Below are positions 60,582 through 64,000 of a stretch of 64,000 bases of DNA, piece after piece. The notes beneath the pieces are model-generated. The model was given only the letters and a program-made list of their open reading frames with translations, was not told the DNA's origin and made no database searches. Source of the stretch: Chloroflexota bacterium (GTDB lineage Bacteria > Chloroflexota > Anaerolineae > 4572-78 > J111); contig BOKF01000004.1 in NCBI GenBank assembly GCA_016860845.1, forward strand, positions 293,789 through 357,788. Reading direction: 5' to 3'. Position numbers and translations under genes: made by a program. Each line of letters begins with the position of its first letter. Position 1 is the stretch's first letter.

Positions 60582-61711
60582 CTATCTTTTACCCACAAGT
60601 TGAGATTGTTCTTTAACAAGCGACCAAGTGTCGGCCATATCTTGTAACCTTTGCCAACCCCGCCAAATCACAGTGATGCCTGGTTCTCCATCCCGTTTAC
60701 GACCCAGGAAGCAGCCTAACTGAGCGATCCAGCGAAGCGCTTGGTGGACGGTGGTGGGGTGGCTGGCAGGGAAGTAGTCCGCTGGATGCGCATATAGAGG
60801 GCTTGCCAGTCCGTCGCGGTGAGGATCATGGTACAGGGTAAGTCGGGGTCGGTTCGATTGAGGTAAGTCATCCAGTGGAGACGCCAAGCAATCACACTCA
60901 TCAGCGCAATGTAATTGTACAAGCGGTCCGCCTTTTCCAAGCGGTAATCCTCGACGGTACAACCGGATTTGAGGATTTTGTGGTAAAGCTCAATTTGCCA
61001 ACGGCAGGCATACCAACCGACCACGCGGAGGGCCTCCTCAAAATTCTGAACAGAGGTATTGGTCGGCAGTAACCATTCAATCGGCTCCTCGACCTCTGGG
61101 GAGGGTTCTCTTCCCGGACTAAGATGGTGTTGAGCGTAATTGCCGGCAATTTCTTTTGGTTGGGACGCCAGGGTGGTTTGAGGGTGACCGGGCAGAAACG
61201 TACCGACACGATGGCTTGCCGGGCGGGGCGTTGTTGGTTGGGGGTGATGTGGAGGGTGAGTTGGTCTGCTAACGGTTGCTGTTGTACTTTGGTCCACAGC
61301 TGGCCGACTTCTTTTTCCGCCAGCAGCCGGTTAGCCGAAGCGCGGATGACCAGAGGTGCCTGTTTTTCCTCAGCCAGGACAAACATCTCGTAGATGTCTG
61401 CTTCCCGATCACACACTGTTACCACCTCCACTCCCACCGGGGTCAAGGCCACCGTTTGCTCAAAAGCCTCCAGCCAGCGGTAACTCTCCTTTTCTTCGAT
61501 GGGCAGTTGCTGCAACTCCCGCGGGGTATGGGCTGGTTCACCAATGGGTCGGGTAAAAAACTGCTGGGTCAGGGTGCCCAGAAGGTACTCCTGCAGGCGT
61601 CAGCGCCAAGGTCGAATGGAGCCCAAAACCCCGTTGCTGCTTCTTTTTGTTACCAATCTCGCCCAGCCCTTCGGTGTGAGGATGAGGGGTATAGTTGAAA
61701 AAGGTGGTATC

Positions 61712-63384
61712 ACCACTTTTGCACCTTAAAAACTGATACGCCAAACGGACAAAAAGGGTTGCCCCAGGCTGTTGGTGACTGAGTGGTGGCAACACGGCAG
61801 TAACCCAGGCTTGCGACAAGGTAAGCCAGGTTACCCCATCACCAAGGAGGACTTGCAGGCAGGATTAGCGAGCGCAGACTGCCCGTAGCAGCGGTTCCAT
61901 CACCTGATGGAGCGTTTGCCCTTGGGCCAAGCCGGCACTGATAAACAGAGCCAGGCTCCACAGGCTGTGGGCTTGAGCCGCTCGCCGCCAGAAAGGAAGG
62001 CTGCCTTCAAGTTCCAGCTTGAGTTCACCTTGAAGCTTCTGTTGAAGGATGGGATCGTGTTGGGCGGCGCGCAGTAAGCTGTAGACCACAGCGACCAAGG
62101 CCACGTGGCGTTCAATGATCTCGAAATCCCGCAGTTGATACTGATCCAACCCTTCGGCTTTGCCCTCTTCATGATAGACTTCAACGGGCCAGCGATGGCG
62201 GTGGATATGGCTAATGCCCTTAGCCTGCCACTGCAAGCGATTGGCGATGTAAAAGACCGGGTTGTCGCTCAGGTCAGGCCGGTGGTGGTTAATCACCAGC
62301 CGAACCTTGCCAAAATTATGCACCCGATGGGTTTGGCAATAACTGTAGAGCTGTTCAGGTTGCCCCTTAAATTGAAAGGTGATCGGCTTGAAAACAGGCA
62401 CTTGGCCTTGTTCGACGGTAGTGAGGTGTTCCTGTTTGAGCCGCTGGGCGAAGTTATCCAGCCGTTCCCGACCGGTCTTAAGGACCAGTTCGGCCTCATC
62501 GGTTAAAGTGCCGACATAGGCCAGCCCAAGCCGGTCAATGAAATGACAGAAGCCGGGTTGGGTGTACCAGCTATCAAAGGTCACCGGTAACTTCTGGTCA
62601 GGATACCACTCGACCCACTGTTGCAGCAGGCGCTCGGCGATGCGCAACTTACTATCATACAAAGCCGCTACCTCGGGCTTGTTTTGATGCCGCCGCCAGA
62701 CCCCTAACAAGTATTGCCGCCACTTGGTCACTTCACTGCTTTTGAAGGCTTGCTTACTTTCTTTCAGCTTGATCCCGACCCGACCCAGACCTTGCTCAAT
62801 GGCCTCCAGGTCAGCCGGTCGCCATAACTCGAACAACGCCGGGTAATCTGTCTGCTCATCGCTATAGTGCAACGTCACCAGGTTGTGTGCCCAGACATAG
62901 CGGTCCTGCGTGTGATCATACAGCTTGGCGATCTGATCAAAGTGGTGACCGTAATGGGTCAACAGCGTATCGTCTACACTCAGCACCCCTTTCGGCTTCA
63001 GCTTTGTGCCGGGTACCCTGTCGAACATGGCCAACCGGGCTTGGTTGACCTCGCTCAATCCGACCGGACTGACCGTCAACAAGCGGTTCAGTGAACTCTG
63101 GTTGCGGCTCTCGTGGACAAACAGATGGTTGATCCCATCCACCGTCTTGTTTTCCGACACGATCAGCCCACTAATGTAGCGCTTGAATTGAATCAACGCC
63201 TCGACCGAAAACACCTTGGCAAAGTGAGGCGCGTAGTGTTCCACCATTTCCGGAAAGGCTACCAACGGCAACATGGCTCAGTACCTCCAGCTTTTTAGCT
63301 GGATTGTACATCATCATCGCCTCGTTTAGCGTATTCAGTTGTTAACGTACTACTTGTGTCGCTTTATGTCAATGCAAAAGTTGT
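61712..63384 (-). mobile_element. Nested insertion sequence with 9-bp target duplication
   Basis: A 1673-bp element is inserted in the IS4-like transposase gene. Its ends are imperfect inverted repeats: ACCACTTTTGCACCTT at 61712 and, inverted, ACAACTTTTGCATTGA at 63384. GGTGGTATC flanks both ends (61703-61711 and 63385-63393) as a 9-bp target duplication. Removing the element and one copy restores the interrupted reading frame across the site (QDTT-FFNY). Confidence 0.9.
61865..63274 (-). CDS. IS4-superfamily (IS701-like) transposase
   Basis: The 469-residue protein is the single gene of the nested IS and appears intact. The DDE residues are probably the Asp pair in VLSVDDTLLTHYG (near residue 102), the Asp in VTFDSWYTQPGF (near 234) and the Glu in HRWPVEVYHEEGKAEG (near 360). 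The order and spacing resemble IS701-like transposases with DDE_5-type domains. It moves the IS by cut and paste. The ATG at 63274 lies 110 bases inside the right end. Confidence 0.85.
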   Translation of the reverse strand: MLPLVAFPEMVEHYAPHFAKVFSVEALIQFKRYISGLIVSENKTVDGINHLFVHESRNQSSLNRLLTVSPVGLSEVNQARLAMFDRVPGTKLKPKGVLSVDDTLLTHYGHHFDQIAKLYDHTQDRYVWAHNLVTLHYSDEQTDYPALFELWRPADLEAIEQGLGRVGIKLKESKQAFKSSEVTKWRQYLLGVWRRHQNKPEVAALYDSKLRIAERLLQQWVEWYPDQKLPVTFDSWYTQPGFCHFIDRLGLAYVGTLTDEAELVLKTGRERLDNFAQRLKQEHLTTVEQGQVPVFKPITFQFKGQPEQLYSYCQTHRVHNFGKVRLVINHHRPDLSDNPVFYIANRLQWQAKGISHIHRHRWPVEVYHEEGKAEGLDQYQLRDFEIIERHVALVAVVYSLLRAAQHDPILQQKLQGELKLELEGSLPFWRRAAQAHSLWSLALFISAGLAQGQTLHQVMEPLLRAVCAR

Positions 63385-63733
63385 GGTGGTATCTTGCACG
63401 GCTAACACCAGCCGATGCTGCCTCATCCGTTCCACCGTTCGTTGCTGATGCGGCGCACTGATCCCGGCTGGGGTCACTCTCTTGGTGTTACCGAAAAAAC
63501 GATAGGCCGCGTTGATATACGTCGTCGGTTGCTGACTTAACACGACAGCTAATTCTTGACACTGCCGATTCAGTCGGGCATCTTGCAGTTCGACATCGGC
63601 AAATTCAGTGGCTGCCCACTGTTCGTCGAGTTTCATTTCGTGGATGCTCAATGCTTACTGTTCTCCCTACTCTTAAGGCAGGCTATAGTTTAACATATCC
63701 CCTCTCCTTAGGGGAGATATGGGTAATAGATAG

Positions 63734-64000
63734 GTCATTATTAAATCAGACAGATGATACATTTTTATCCTGCTTTGCCGCCTCGATCATCATATCACTT
63801 CATGGCTCCAGCTTCTTCGACTTTTGTCGGATTTTCGGGCCTGATAAGCCTTAAGCTTGAGTCATGAACAATTCTCAAGTATAATGGCCGCATGAGAGCA
63901 AGAGGTTGAAATAAGCTCAATCGTTTGGCTCAGTTACCCAGCCCAGCATGTTCGGTCTCTAGAGCCGGCAAAAAGATGATGACGTGAGCTGGAGGCCGTA
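63734..64000. other. Right edge of window, no gene seen
   Basis: The last 267 bases show no supported gene, repeat or RNA. Confidence 0.3.

Larger units (their letters stand above)
60582..63651 (-). pseudogene. IS4/Tn5-like transposase, interrupted and frameshifted
   Basis: The N-terminal part (63651 to about 63394) contains WAATEFADVELQDARLNRQC and ends in LAVQDTTT. The rest continues after the nested IS with FNYTPHPHTEGLGEIGNKK. The transposase motifs VVTVCDREADIYEMF and YACRWQIELYHKILKSGCTV are recognisable. Besides the insertion, frame changes are needed near 61575, 61110 and 60750. The gene was probably dying before or after the insertion. The element is Tn5-like by its EADI and E-helix motifs. 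Confidence 0.75.
60582..63733 (-). mobile_element. Dead IS4/Tn5-like element containing a second IS
   Basis: Matching ends can be seen: CTATCTTTTACCCA at 60582-60595 and, inverted, CTATCTATTACCCA at 63733-63720 (13 of 14 bases equal). The interior holds a broken transposase gene and a complete nested IS (61712-63384). No target duplication of the outer element was found. Confidence 0.65.

Noticed and set aside
63651..63854. 67-codon plus-strand frame at the right edge
   Set aside because: It crosses the end of the IS4-like element and has no family resemblance.
1..64000. Genome-wide reassignment of TGA as a sense codon
   Set aside because: TGA is the stop of several clear genes here (GAPDH, CopZ-like, flavin reductase, YtkA-like), so the normal code applies.
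1..64000. tRNA or rRNA genes
   Set aside because: No cloverleaf with a T-loop signature and no rRNA-like stretch was recognised by eye; a tRNA search program would decide.

Overview
The window reads as Chloroflexota (probably Anaerolineae/Caldilineae-like) DNA. This is inferred from gene style: paired sortases with Pro/Thr-rich stalks, lipoproteins with short Thr/Pro linkers, LuxR and NB-ARC regulators, DUF2085, YHS and DUF4396 proteins, and a DUF2637/FtsK transfer module. No rRNA, tRNA or CRISPR array was seen, so placement rests on protein features only.

Region 1 (about 1-36.5 kb) is a copper and redox island. It carries a CopB-type (CPH) and a CopA-type (CPC) P-type ATPase, a CsoR-like repressor, a CopZ-like chaperone, two YHS proteins, two multicopper oxidases, a Csp-type copper storage protein, DUF305, DUF2933, SHOCT, YtkA-like and DUF4396 proteins, a CcdA-like membrane protein, a peroxiredoxin, a flavin reductase, a type II (archaeal-type) GAPDH and a large LuxR-type regulator. 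Most of these would act in the membrane or outside it, where copper is bound, oxidised or exported. An IS982-like insertion sequence sits at 2 kb.

The most striking result is two candidate selenoproteins that ordinary gene calling would split or truncate. At 12304-13140 a thioredoxin/cytochrome c lipoprotein has two in-frame TGA codons exactly at the two cysteines of a CPPC motif (UPPU). At 18688-19173 (minus strand) a DUF411 lipoprotein has an in-frame TGA at the first cysteine of its CGCC motif (UGCC). Each TGA is followed by a hairpin whose position and loop fit the bacterial SECIS pattern, and TGA is an ordinary stop in many neighbouring genes.

Next to the DUF411 gene, a cobalamin riboswitch with a terminator precedes a three-gene minus-strand operon: a CbtB-like protein, a membrane protein with Ig-like domains, and a LonB-like AAA+ ATPase that lacks the protease domain and has a HEAT-like N-terminus. 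This is an unusual B12-controlled set.

Region 2 (about 36.5-60.3 kb) looks like an integrated mobile element. At the left are minus-strand transfer/maintenance genes (FtsK-like translocase, DUF2637/SpdB-like coiled-coil protein, small membrane proteins, RHH protein). In the middle is a defence-type locus: SNF2 helicase with DUF3883, a 195-residue protein, an HU-like protein, a DUF1156 methyltransferase, a GxxExxY protein and a HEPN-DUF499 ATPase, followed by a STAND/TPR NTPase. At the right are two large serine recombinases, both with hydrophobic N-terminal segments. The defence locus holds about nine copies of one palindromic repeat; two lie in frame inside the helicase gene. The helicase N-terminus appears frameshifted.

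Region 3 (60.3-64 kb) holds a dead IS4/Tn5-like transposase gene, frameshifted and interrupted by a second, intact IS with a 9-bp target duplication.
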